A DNA stretch of 64,000 bases from Alphaproteobacteria bacterium MarineAlpha11_Bin1 (lineage in GTDB: Bacteria > Pseudomonadota > Alphaproteobacteria > MPNO01 > UBA830): contig PTJZ01000011.1 of the NCBI GenBank assembly GCA_002937455.1, forward strand, positions 62,001-126,000. Reading direction: 5' to 3'. This document shows, in pieces, positions 26,718 through 35,355 of this stretch; position 1 is the stretch's first letter; every line of letters starts with the position of its first letter. A program made the position numbers and the translations under genes. Under the pieces are notes generated by a model that made no database searches, was not told where the DNA came from, and saw only the letters and a list, made by a program, of their open reading frames with translations.

Positions 26718-28763
26718 TCATTTAATGAGAAATTCCCAAACTCCGTTCCACTGCTTTGGCTTTTCATCTATGAGGCGCTCACAACGATTTAGGAATACTT
26801 GTGACGGGTTGAGGTTAGCATAGACCCCGGATTCCTCAAACTCGGAAGACCGTTGAAAGCCGTTTACCGCTGCATCGAAATCACCGCTAAAATAAGCCTG
26901 TAAAGCGTGGTCAAAAGTTTCCTGTAGATTTTTCTGGGGTAACGAAGACTGACCCTTTTCACTCAACAATTGGTAGCAATTAACTGGTTGATTTTTACCT
27001 TTAACAATTACCCGATCTATTAAACGATATTCAAAATAGTCTTCAGTTCGGTTTACAGTACCTTCACTTATAAGGTGATCCAGCCCATACACCTTCGCGG
27101 CACTTTCCATTCTAGAGGCCACATTCACCGCGTCACCGATGATAGTCAAATCGACTCGATTGCTTGATGCGCCAATATCACAAAGTATCACATTCCCCGT
27201 ATTCAAACCAATCCTCATCTGAATCGGATCACGGGTTAGGTCAGGCAGAGAACTATTAAAGAGTTCTAAATTTTTTTTCATTGCTAGTACTGCGCGAACA
27301 GCGTTGACTACCGAAACATCATGATCATCATCAAGCCAGAACGCCATACAGGCGTCGCCGATAAATTTATCGATATCACCGTCATGTTCTATTATTACGC
27401 CCGTTATTGATTCAAAAAGTCCATTAATCTGTGCCACAATCTCTTCAGCAGAATACCTTTCGCATCTATTCGTAAAGCCTACGATATCGCTAAAAAAAAT
27501 CGTAGCCTGCTTATTCTGAGCAAAGGTTTGAGACGAATGGTCTAAAAGAATTGATTTTTCCACAGCAATCCGCCGTGAAGCTTTAGAGAGGTACTTTTGT
27601 ATTTGTAAATTTTCTATTCTCAAATTTCGTTCAGCTAATGTCTTCTCGACAGTGGCCAGTAAGCCATCATTGGAGAATGGTTTGCTAATTACGGCTGACG
27701 CACCAGTATTCATAACCATTTTTGAATCAGAGGGGCTATCTCTGTCAGTTATGATGATCAATTCAATTTTTTTATCAGCCTCATCAAACTTTAGATGTTT
27801 TACTAAATCGGGAACAGTTCCGTCTAAAGGATCAATCTCCGACAGAACAAGAACAGCATTAAACGAATTAAGCCGGTGAACAGTCTCGCGGATCGTTTGA
27901 CATGTTTTTACCGTAAAACCCTGTTTCCGAAGACTTTTTGCGTTTGTTTGGGCCATTGATTCATCATGGCTTAATAAGATTAGATTTTCCCGCCCAGCAG
28001 GTGATGAAAATAAAACCTTTTTTAGGCGATCTAAGAGTTCGTCTATATCTAAAGGCTTGGTAACATATTCATCTACCCCAGATTCGAAACCCATGCTTTG
28101 ATCTGCAGCAGAGGTCAGAGTGCTCGACATCATTACATAAATATCTTGGGTTAATTCGGACCGCCTAATTTCCTGGCACACTTCGAAGCCATTCATTTTC
28201 GGCATTTCGACGTCAAGGATAATTAAATCGGGTAGAATTTTTTGGGCCTTTTCGAGACCTTCTAAACCATCAAAGGCTTGAAATACCTCATAACCATTGT
28301 CTAATAGGGGGGGGAGTATGTGTTTATGAATTAGTTTCGAATCGTCGATAAGTAAAATTTTCTTCGAAGCATTCAACACTTTTGTTATTGAGCTTATTAT
28401 TTGATCAAAATCGGCTGGAAAATGGATAAAGTCATCAAACTTAAATTCCACTTCAGTAGCGATACGATAATCTGTCGACAGTAAAATAGATTTTACATCA
28501 GCACCGAACAATAGCTTCAATTTAGCGGAAAGGTCGATGACCTTCTGTTCCTGTGTTTCTGATTGCAAAACAATAACAGCATTGGGGTTTGCTGAGACAG
28601 TACCTGGCAGATCAATCAGGTTAACATTATGATAAGTTATGTGTTGTGCATCACAACGTTGGACTAAATAATTACGGTAGAATTCGTTTTCGATACAGAA
28701 ATAAAGGGTTCTATCCTTTGTAAGGGTATCAAGAGGGCGAAAATCTTGGAGATCGGCGGACAT
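26718..28763 (-). CDS. REC-REC class III adenylate/guanylate cyclase
   Basis: A 681-aa cytoplasmic protein. Residues 1-130 are a divergent N-terminal region. REC1 (about 134-250) is intact: D140/D141, phospho-acceptor D184 in LDVEMPKMNG and K236 in TKPLD. REC2 (about 261-372) appears degenerate, with Ser308 where the Asp should be, but keeps K361. The cyclase domain (about 417-600) has metal ligands D426 and D470, the purine-specifying K466 and T540, and N547/R551, a set typical of class IIIb adenylyl cyclases. A short helical tail follows. It is probably the output of the CheA encoded 23 bp upstream. The cAMP product is inferred from residues. Confidence 0.9.
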   Translation of the reverse strand: MSADLQDFRPLDTLTKDRTLYFCIENEFYRNYLVQRCDAQHITYHNVNLIDLPGTVSANPNAVIVLQSETQEQKVIDLSAKLKLLFGADVKSILLSTDYRIATEVEFKFDDFIHFPADFDQIISSITKVLNASKKILLIDDSKLIHKHILPPLLDNGYEVFQAFDGLEGLEKAQKILPDLIILDVEMPKMNGFEVCQEIRRSELTQDIYVMMSSTLTSAADQSMGFESGVDEYVTKPLDIDELLDRLKKVLFSSPAGRENLILLSHDESMAQTNAKSLRKQGFTVKTCQTIRETVHRLNSFNAVLVLSEIDPLDGTVPDLVKHLKFDEADKKIELIIITDRDSPSDSKMVMNTGASAVISKPFSNDGLLATVEKTLAERNLRIENLQIQKYLSKASRRIAVEKSILLDHSSQTFAQNKQATIFFSDIVGFTNRCERYSAEEIVAQINGLFESITGVIIEHDGDIDKFIGDACMAFWLDDDHDVSVVNAVRAVLAMKKNLELFNSSLPDLTRDPIQMRIGLNTGNVILCDIGASSNRVDLTIIGDAVNVASRMESAAKVYGLDHLISEGTVNRTEDYFEYRLIDRVIVKGKNQPVNCYQLLSEKGQSSLPQKNLQETFDHALQAYFSGDFDAAVNGFQRSSEFEESGVYANLNPSQVFLNRCERLIDEKPKQWNGVWEFLIK

Positions 28764-28786
28764 ATTTTTTCTAACCGTATACCTAC

Positions 28787-31750
28787 TTATTTTTTCTTTG
28801 AGTTAACTATTTCCCACGAATTAAGGATAAGAATTAGTTGATTATCGCTCAAGATAGTACAGCCCATCACAGAGGGCGCATGTTTGATGAAATCTCCCAA
28901 ACTCTTAATTATAACATCTTGACGGCCCAGTACGTTATCAACCTTTACACATTTCTTTTTACCATCATCAGAGAGTATTACGATCGTAACTAAGTCTTCG
29001 TCAAAAGTACTGCCATCAAAGTTTAAGAGATTAGATAAAGTAGTGACGGATAGAGCCTCTCCTCTATAATTGTAAATCTCGGTTTGACTAACCAACTCGA
29101 TCTGATCTTGTGTAATTGTTAATATATCCTCCACATGAAGAACCGGAAATGCAAATTTATATTTGTCTTCGGTTACCAAAAGGACGCCTGCTACTGCTAA
29201 AGACAGTGGAAGTCTTATTTTGAATGTAGAACCCTTACCTGGAACTGAATCGACTGTAACCGTCCCGTGAACCTGAGAAATCGCCCGACGGACCGCATCC
29301 ATTCCAACGCCTCGCCCGGATAAATTAGTCACCTCATTTGAGGTAGAAAAACCCGGCTCAAAAATTAAGTTCAGGATCTCTTCTTTTGAGAGGTGCTCGT
29401 GACTTTCAGCGTCTATTAACCCAAGTGACTCTGCTTTCTGATACACGATATTAGTATCAATACCCGCGCCATCATCAGAAATCTCAATAACCGCTTCCGA
29501 TCCCTGATAGTATGCAGAAATCGTAATTAGTGCTGTCTCGGTTTTTCCGGATTGTGTCCGCACTTCAGGAGTTTCGATACCATGATCCACTGCATTTCGG
29601 AGAATGTGAAGCATCGGCTCAATAAGTTGATTTATCAGTAATTTATCTAATTCAGTATCTGCACCAGATACGGTTAGTTTTACTTTTTTATTTAATTCCC
29701 TAGCGGTTTCTCGCACTTGTACAGGAAACCGATCGAAAGCGTATCGTACCGGAACCATCCGAATATTCATTGCACTGGATTGAAGCCTACTGCTTAATTC
29801 CTCCAGATCGCTTATGCTCTTTTCCAATTTCTTCTTATTGGTATCCACGTCAACAAACCGTTCAAGCGCGCTTTGTTGTATTCTTTTATCCTCTGTTCCG
29901 GAACGTTTTTGGTCAACGAGAGGTGGAACGAAAGTTTTGGTTTCAATTTGCCGGTCATTATTTTCTTGGTTTGCTAATTTGATATTTTCCAAAAAATCTT
30001 TCACAGATAACTGGTCCAACCCCTGATCAACTAGGTTTGCTTTCAGGAGTCCCATAGAGTTATTAAGTGTTGAGATATCATTTTGGAGCCGAATGCGAGT
30101 AATAAAGACCTCAGAGGCAACGTTTAGAACATCGTCCAATTTATCCGTAGTAATACGAATTGTGTCATTAATCGGTGAGACATTTGATTGTAAATATGGG
30201 TCACCGGAATCATCGAGTAGATCGTCGGTGAGTGTCGTTTCCGGCAGAGACGCCGGATTCTTATTTTCTTTGGTCCAACTTGGATCCCCGTCATTTTTCG
30301 GTTTGTTTCTGACATTGCCGTCAATACGGCTAATCATGGCGTTAATAGGCGTTTTTATAGGCTGTCGGGAAGCAACCTCAGAGATCATGCGTTCCAATAA
30401 GTTCTTACAGTCTAATAAGACATCAATTAATTCCGATGTAATAAAAACTTCTTTTTTCCTTAACCGATCTAGCAGGGCCTCCGCTGAATGCGATAACCGC
30501 TCTATTTTCGCAATGTTTAATAATTTAGCACTACCCTTTAAAGTATGTATTCCTCTGAAAATCTCATTAACAACTTGGCTGGGACTATCTTCTGTTTCAA
30601 GTTGAACGAGTTGCAGGCCGATATTCGCAAGTATTTCTCGGGACTCCTCGCAATAATCACTGATAAAACCTAATTTATCATCCGGAATTGATAAAGCCTC
30701 TTCTTCTTCTATTTCTCCGATTTCGAAATCGTCAGTTTGTCCGTTTTGTTTAATTGTTTCATTCTCTATATTTGATGTTTCTTCTTTTACAAATAATAGA
30801 CAACGTTGAATTATGTCATTAAGTGGTAAAGTTATTGGTCGCCGTGACGCAATATCATTAATCATTTTTTCAAATGTTTTTTTGCTACCTAATAGTATAT
30901 CAATTATTTCGGTATTAATTAGTAATTTACTATCTCGAATATCTTGTATTAATAACAGGTTAGCGTGAGCCAAGGTTTCGATTTTAACGATATTTAGAGA
31001 GTCTGCGCTATCCTTCAAATTTGTTAAACTTTTATAAATTTTATTCACTATCGGAAGCGGGTCTTCGTTCGCCTCTAAATCGATAAGATGTAATTCTATA
31101 TTGCCGAGTATCTCCCTTGCTTCTTCACAGTAATCGCTAATAAAACCAATCTTTTCGTGAGGTATAGAAATTATTTCCTCTTCATCCAATAATTTATTGA
31201 GAGTGAGTTTTTCAGTTGATAAAATAGTTTGATTATTTTGCTGTTCTGTTTTGGTATATCCAGATGTCTCGGTTTTTGTATTTTCATCTTCAATTAAATT
31301 AATAGTGTCTTGCAAGTAATTCTGACATTCATCCAATATGTCCGAAAATACAATTGTAGAAGCGCGCCCATCAATTTTTTCGTCTATCATTACAATGGCG
31401 GAATTGGTTATAAGGTTAATTATATACCTTATTTCATGTGGTATTCTTTTCACGGATTTTTTTTGCATACTATGTCGAAGAAAATCTGTACAAAATACTA
31501 AGAACTCCAACATGTAGTGTAGATCAAGAAAATCATTTATGCGGAATAAACCGCTTATTAATCGGCTCCGACGATATATTGAATCGAATATATCTTCGTC
31601 ATCTTGTTGAAAGGTTTCCAAATTCTTTACGATATAATCGATTTCGTCTCTGGCGAAATACATCATCTTTTCATCCGAGGAATCGACGTTAAGGGCGAGT
31701 GAAGAAGAGACCTTACTCTGATCGAAGTCAAACAGTGAATAAGATTTCAT
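28787..31750 (-). CDS. cheA: CheA-type histidine kinase with three Hpt-like repeats
   Basis: A 987-aa cytoplasmic kinase. Three related helical Hpt-like segments precede the kinase: about 35-130, 200-305 and 355-465. Only the third is canonical, with H402 in IHTLKGSAKL; at the equivalent site the second has Thr243 and the first has no His. The dimerisation helices are near 530-680. The ATPase domain follows: N-box RNAVDHGIE (718-726), G1 ISDDGAGID (757-765), F-box IFEPGFST and G2 SGRGVGMDAV (811-820). A CheW-like domain occupies about 850-985. It should phosphorylate REC1 of the downstream cyclase. The spacing to both neighbours is 13-23 bp. Confidence 0.93.
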   Translation of the reverse strand: MKSYSLFDFDQSKVSSSLALNVDSSDEKMMYFARDEIDYIVKNLETFQQDDEDIFDSIYRRSRLISGLFRINDFLDLHYMLEFLVFCTDFLRHSMQKKSVKRIPHEIRYIINLITNSAIVMIDEKIDGRASTIVFSDILDECQNYLQDTINLIEDENTKTETSGYTKTEQQNNQTILSTEKLTLNKLLDEEEIISIPHEKIGFISDYCEEAREILGNIELHLIDLEANEDPLPIVNKIYKSLTNLKDSADSLNIVKIETLAHANLLLIQDIRDSKLLINTEIIDILLGSKKTFEKMINDIASRRPITLPLNDIIQRCLLFVKEETSNIENETIKQNGQTDDFEIGEIEEEEALSIPDDKLGFISDYCEESREILANIGLQLVQLETEDSPSQVVNEIFRGIHTLKGSAKLLNIAKIERLSHSAEALLDRLRKKEVFITSELIDVLLDCKNLLERMISEVASRQPIKTPINAMISRIDGNVRNKPKNDGDPSWTKENKNPASLPETTLTDDLLDDSGDPYLQSNVSPINDTIRITTDKLDDVLNVASEVFITRIRLQNDISTLNNSMGLLKANLVDQGLDQLSVKDFLENIKLANQENNDRQIETKTFVPPLVDQKRSGTEDKRIQQSALERFVDVDTNKKKLEKSISDLEELSSRLQSSAMNIRMVPVRYAFDRFPVQVRETARELNKKVKLTVSGADTELDKLLINQLIEPMLHILRNAVDHGIETPEVRTQSGKTETALITISAYYQGSEAVIEISDDGAGIDTNIVYQKAESLGLIDAESHEHLSKEEILNLIFEPGFSTSNEVTNLSGRGVGMDAVRRAISQVHGTVTVDSVPGKGSTFKIRLPLSLAVAGVLLVTEDKYKFAFPVLHVEDILTITQDQIELVSQTEIYNYRGEALSVTTLSNLLNFDGSTFDEDLVTIVILSDDGKKKCVKVDNVLGRQDVIIKSLGDFIKHAPSVMGCTILSDNQLILILNSWEIVNSKKK

Positions 31751-31763
31751 GGCAGTATGACCC

Positions 31764-32723
31764 TCACTGGGAGATTTTAGTCATATCGGTATACTCCAAC
31801 AAATGTTCGGTCTCAAAGATGTCGGAAACTGATAGTAGTAGTAATGTTTTATCGACGTCCTCATATAATCCCTGAACGAATGTCTGCTGTCGATCGTCTA
31901 ATACAGAATCGGGCTTTTGTATATTATGTAGGTATAAATCCCTCATGCCGTGAACCACATCCGCGCATAAAGCGATAGTACTTTCCTTATAACTGATGAT
32001 AAGGTATTTCGTTTCTATCGTAAGGGGTTTTTGGTCTAACCCGATTTCGTTGGAGATATCGAGGCATGCAATCACGGTTCCACGTAAATTTATTAATCCA
32101 CGTAATAAAGCCGGAACATTAAAAATTGGTGTAACTTCGTATTCCTCTATAATCTCCCGAACCTGTCCAATTGGGATTGCTAGGTTTATGTTGTCGATCG
32201 AAAAACAGAGGAATTGAGTAAAAGGTTTTCTATATATATCCGGATCAATAATATTTCCGGCTATTTCCTCATTTTCTGAAAATAATTTTTGTTCGTCGAT
32301 ATTTTCATCGACCGTTTCGGAAATGTATTCCGGAGAGAAAATTGTTAAAGTAGAATTTTTATATCCAACGACTGCGGATACAAATTTATTTTTTTTCTCA
32401 TGAACTCTTATTTCATTTGATTTTGTGCGCGTAGTTAGTTTGTCTACACCGACAAAATTGTCCATGGTTAATCCAAACGTTATATCACCGCTTAGTACAA
32501 TAATTACAGTGGAAATACTTTGATCATTGAAAACTTGTTTAAGACCTAATGCAATCGAATCAAATACAGGGACTAATTTTTCGCGATTTACTACCCCGCC
32601 AACACAACCATATAAGTCTAAACCGAGATCTTCAATTTGATCGGTTTCCACGATTTCAAGGACACTTGTGACCGGTAACGCGAAGTTTTTATTCTCTTTT
32701 TCGTAGATAAAGTATTCAGTCAT
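31764..32723 (-). CDS. Tandem CheW-domain coupling protein
   Basis: A 319-aa soluble protein made of two CheW-like domains (about residues 1-135 and 165-310). The second has the stronger signature: QFLCFSIDNINLAIPIGQVR, IIEEYEVTPIFNVPALLRGL and INLRGTVIACLDISNEIG. The first is shorter and more diverged. Such proteins join receptors to CheA. It is the first gene of the operon. The frame runs on upstream to 33095, but that part is antisense to the FAH gene; ATG 32723 starts exactly where a CheW fold starts. Confidence 0.88.
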   Translation of the reverse strand: MTEYFIYEKENKNFALPVTSVLEIVETDQIEDLGLDLYGCVGGVVNREKLVPVFDSIALGLKQVFNDQSISTVIIVLSGDITFGLTMDNFVGVDKLTTRTKSNEIRVHEKKNKFVSAVVGYKNSTLTIFSPEYISETVDENIDEQKLFSENEEIAGNIIDPDIYRKPFTQFLCFSIDNINLAIPIGQVREIIEEYEVTPIFNVPALLRGLINLRGTVIACLDISNEIGLDQKPLTIETKYLIISYKESTIALCADVVHGMRDLYLHNIQKPDSVLDDRQQTFVQGLYEDVDKTLLLLSVSDIFETEHLLEYTDMTKISQ

Positions 32724-33001
32724 AACGACTTTTTTTCCCCGTTCTTCTTCGCTCGCGAAACACAGCAACACTTCCCCGATTAAAATAATTATTAATTCCT
32801 TATGAAAGAAAGGAAGAACACTACGCGATTTGGCCGTTAATACCAATCTCAAAAGGGTTAAATTGCGATATTTTCGTAGTGCAGAATTTGTCGGATGATG
32901 CAATATCAAGGTTGTCGGATCTCTCAATGAAAATGGGACTAGACCGTTTCTTTTCGTAATGCCAAAACATTCCGAACTAAATAAAGCTGGGAGTGAAAGA
33001 A

Positions 33002-33859
33002 ATGAAAATCTGTCGATATAACGACGACCGCCTAGGGATCGTCGATGGTGATGAAGTTGTCGACGTAACAGCCGCCTTGGATGTAATTCCCGCATACCGT
33101 TGGCCGGTGCCCGAGGGTGACGCGCTAATCGCCAATCTCGACCTTATTTGTGAGAAAGCATCGGGGTTGATGAAGTCGGGTGAACGGCATGCACTGTCGG
33201 CCGTTAGGTTGAAAAGCCCAGTTGCAAATCCGACTAAGGTAATCGGTGCACCAGTGAACTATTACGCCCACATGGATGAAGCTAACGAGGACAAGGGCGT
33301 GAGCTTCGGTCAAGATATCAAATCCATTGACCATTACGGGCTTTTCCTGAAAAACCCGGTTCTTGTGGGCGCCGGAGAAGGGGTTGAACTCCATTTCACT
33401 GATCGTCGCAACGATCACGAAGTTGAAGTTGCTATGATCATCGGAAAAACTGCGAAGAACATCTCCTATGATAACGCGCTGGACTATGTTTCTGCATACG
33501 CGATTGGGCTGGATATGACTGTTCGCGGCACTGAGGAACGCAGCCTTCGCAAAGCTATCGACAGCTATTCGGTTCTCGGGCCTTGGTTGGTAACGGCGGA
33601 CGAGATTGTCGATCCCGACAAACTCGACTTTTCGATTCACGTTGGCGACGACGAACGCCAGAGCTCTAACACCGATAAGCTCATCTTCGATTGTCGGAGG
33701 CTGATCGAATACGGGTCGAGCTTTTATACCTTGTATCCGGGTGACGTAATTATGACTGGCACGCCGGAAGGTGTAGGGCCGGTGGTAGCCGGTGACACTA
33801 TGTACTGTTACTGCGAGGGGATCGGCGAAATGAGTGTTGAAGTCCGCGCCGCCGGATGA
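33002..33859 (+). CDS. Fumarylacetoacetate hydrolase (FAH) family protein
   Basis: A 285-aa member of the FAH family, which hydrolyses or decarboxylates 2-oxo acids with a divalent metal. The N-terminal cap MKICRYNDDRLGIVDGDEVV and the C-terminal catalytic fold are both present. Metal ligands E140 and E142 (DHEVEVAMIIG) and D171 (AIGLDMTVRG) are in place. SFYTLYPGDVIMTGTPEGVG is the standard end motif. GTG at 32993 opens the frame, but ATG 33002 lies 8 nt after GGGAG and is preferred. It is the first gene of a four-gene overlapping operon; the next ATG overlaps its stop. Substrate unknown. Confidence 0.9.
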   Translation: MKICRYNDDRLGIVDGDEVVDVTAALDVIPAYRWPVPEGDALIANLDLICEKASGLMKSGERHALSAVRLKSPVANPTKVIGAPVNYYAHMDEANEDKGVSFGQDIKSIDHYGLFLKNPVLVGAGEGVELHFTDRRNDHEVEVAMIIGKTAKNISYDNALDYVSAYAIGLDMTVRGTEERSLRKAIDSYSVLGPWLVTADEIVDPDKLDFSIHVGDDERQSSNTDKLIFDCRRLIEYGSSFYTLYPGDVIMTGTPEGVGPVVAGDTMYCYCEGIGEMSVEVRAAG

Positions 33860-34269
33860 AGGGGGAAAAACTGGTCGGTCGGCTGGCTACCGGCATCGGG
33901 CTTGGAAAGACATTTACCCGGCTAGACTGGTCCAGACGGCAGTTCATCGGTCGCGTTGGGATTGACCCTTATCCCGGTACGATCAACGTCATTGTCGATG
34001 ATCCAGAATCTATGCAGGTCTGGGTGAGGCTTAAGCAAACCGATGGTATCTATATGGATAATCCCAATAATGGCCCCCTCGAATGCGATGCCAGATGTTG
34101 GCTTGTAACCATCAAAGCCCGAACGGCCGATCCAATTAAAGGTGCGATCGTCTTTCCGCTGGTAGATGGATATCCGCCCGCGCAGGTGGAGGTTATTGCC
34201 TCGATCAGCGTCCGTAACGCGGTAGGAATAGAAGACGGTGATAGTGTGACCCTTGTTCTAGAGGACTAA
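33856..34269 (+). CDS. DUF120 protein, archaeal CTP-dependent riboflavin kinase-like
   Basis: A 137-aa protein that spans the whole DUF120 (RibK) fold. The order of motifs is as in the archaeal enzyme: GRLATGIGLGKTF (Gly-rich loop), RVGIDPYPGTINVIV (nucleotide and flavin contact), IKGAIVFPL, then QVEVIASISVRNAVGIEDGD at the end. Archaeal RibK phosphorylates riboflavin with CTP. In a bacterium that should have a bifunctional RibF this is unexpected. The ATG overlaps the stop of the FAH gene (ATGA), so it is tied to a catabolic-looking operon; it may supply a cofactor or use the fold for another small molecule. The family is clear, the function here unknown. Confidence 0.82.
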   Translation: MKGEKLVGRLATGIGLGKTFTRLDWSRRQFIGRVGIDPYPGTINVIVDDPESMQVWVRLKQTDGIYMDNPNNGPLECDARCWLVTIKARTADPIKGAIVFPLVDGYPPAQVEVIASISVRNAVGIEDGDSVTLVLED

Positions 34270-34272
34270 CAG

Positions 34273-35355
34273 ATGATGACAGAAATTACACACGCGACGG
34301 CCGAACTTTGGGTATTTCCCCTTCACGGGCCTACGGGCGGTTCAGGGATCACGGCGGTAGATGTCATCGTGGTGGATCTAGAAGCTTCAGACGGAACGAC
34401 CGGGACGGGATTTTCTTATGTGCTCGGAGGAGGTGGGCGGATCGTGCAGGCGGCGACCCAAGATATGCTCGACCGGTTCGTCTTAGGGGAGAGGATTTTG
34501 CCGCCCCAGGCACTTTGGCGTCGGCTTGCCGTCTCGTTAAACCGGCTGGGAAGGGGTGTTAACTATCTCGCTATTTCCGCGATCGATGTTGCCATGTGGG
34601 ATTTGCATGCCAAGCGGCTTGATATGCCTCTCTACGCCGCGCTGGGCGGCGTGCCTCGAAAGTTACCTGTATACGGCTCGGGCGGTTTCGGCCCGGAGCA
34701 GGAAACGGGGGCAGCGGTCGATCGGGCTCTTGAATATGCAGAGATGGGTTGTACGGCAATTAAGCTAAGGGTTGCAGGCGCACCCGCAGACTTAGCCCGT
34801 ATTCAGGCGGTGGCGGACGCTGTGCCTGACGGCGTAGGTATCATGGCAGATGCCAATGAAAAATGTGATTTAGTCCGAGCTCAATGGCTGGTTAATCTGC
34901 TCGCCGATGTCAACGCATTGTGGATAGAGGAGCCTCTACCAGCCAACGATACTAACGGATTTGCGATATTAGCTGCCAATAGCCCAATACCGATTGCTAC
35001 TGGAGAACACCATCAGGGGGTGGGTGAGATGAGCCCATTGATAGCGGCCCGGGCAGCTTCAATCCTGCAGCCGGACCTCGCGATGATGGGAGGCATAACG
35101 GAAAGCCTGCGTTTGGCGCAGATAGCGGAGCATTTTAACCTAGTGGTATCTCCTCATTTCTTGCCGTCGTTATTCATTCATGTCGCCGGTGCTGCACCGT
35201 CAATAAAGTGGATGGAAGACTTTCCGCTGCTCGAGCCGTTGTTCGACAATCCGGTAGAGATGGATGCGGAAGGCAATATCGCACCACCCGACACGCCCGG
35301 TCATGGCATCTCGTGGGTAGATGGTGCACGGGATGAATTTCGGAGTAATACGTGA
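34273..35355 (+). CDS. Enolase superfamily enzyme, mandelate racemase / muconate lactonizing type
   Basis: A 360-aa member of the MR/MLE branch of the enolase superfamily. The N-terminal capping domain is followed by a (beta/alpha)8 barrel. The barrel shows AIKLRVA (acid/base Lys at the end of strand 2), metal ligands in MADANE, LWIEEPLP and ATGEHH, and SPHFLPS with a candidate catalytic His at strand 7. These enzymes abstract a proton alpha to a carboxylate and then dehydrate, racemise or cycloisomerise. The His plus Lys combination fits acid-sugar dehydratases, but the substrate is not determined. It starts 3 bp after the DUF120 gene and overlaps the second FAH gene. Confidence 0.9.
   Translation: MMTEITHATAELWVFPLHGPTGGSGITAVDVIVVDLEASDGTTGTGFSYVLGGGGRIVQAATQDMLDRFVLGERILPPQALWRRLAVSLNRLGRGVNYLAISAIDVAMWDLHAKRLDMPLYAALGGVPRKLPVYGSGGFGPEQETGAAVDRALEYAEMGCTAIKLRVAGAPADLARIQAVADAVPDGVGIMADANEKCDLVRAQWLVNLLADVNALWIEEPLPANDTNGFAILAANSPIPIATGEHHQGVGEMSPLIAARAASILQPDLAMMGGITESLRLAQIAEHFNLVVSPHFLPSLFIHVAGAAPSIKWMEDFPLLEPLFDNPVEMDAEGNIAPPDTPGHGISWVDGARDEFRSNT

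Noticed and set aside
31764..33095. Longer version of the tandem CheW gene
   Set aside because: The extra 124 residues are antisense to the start of the FAH gene and look random (many Arg, His). The CheW fold begins at the ATG at 32723.
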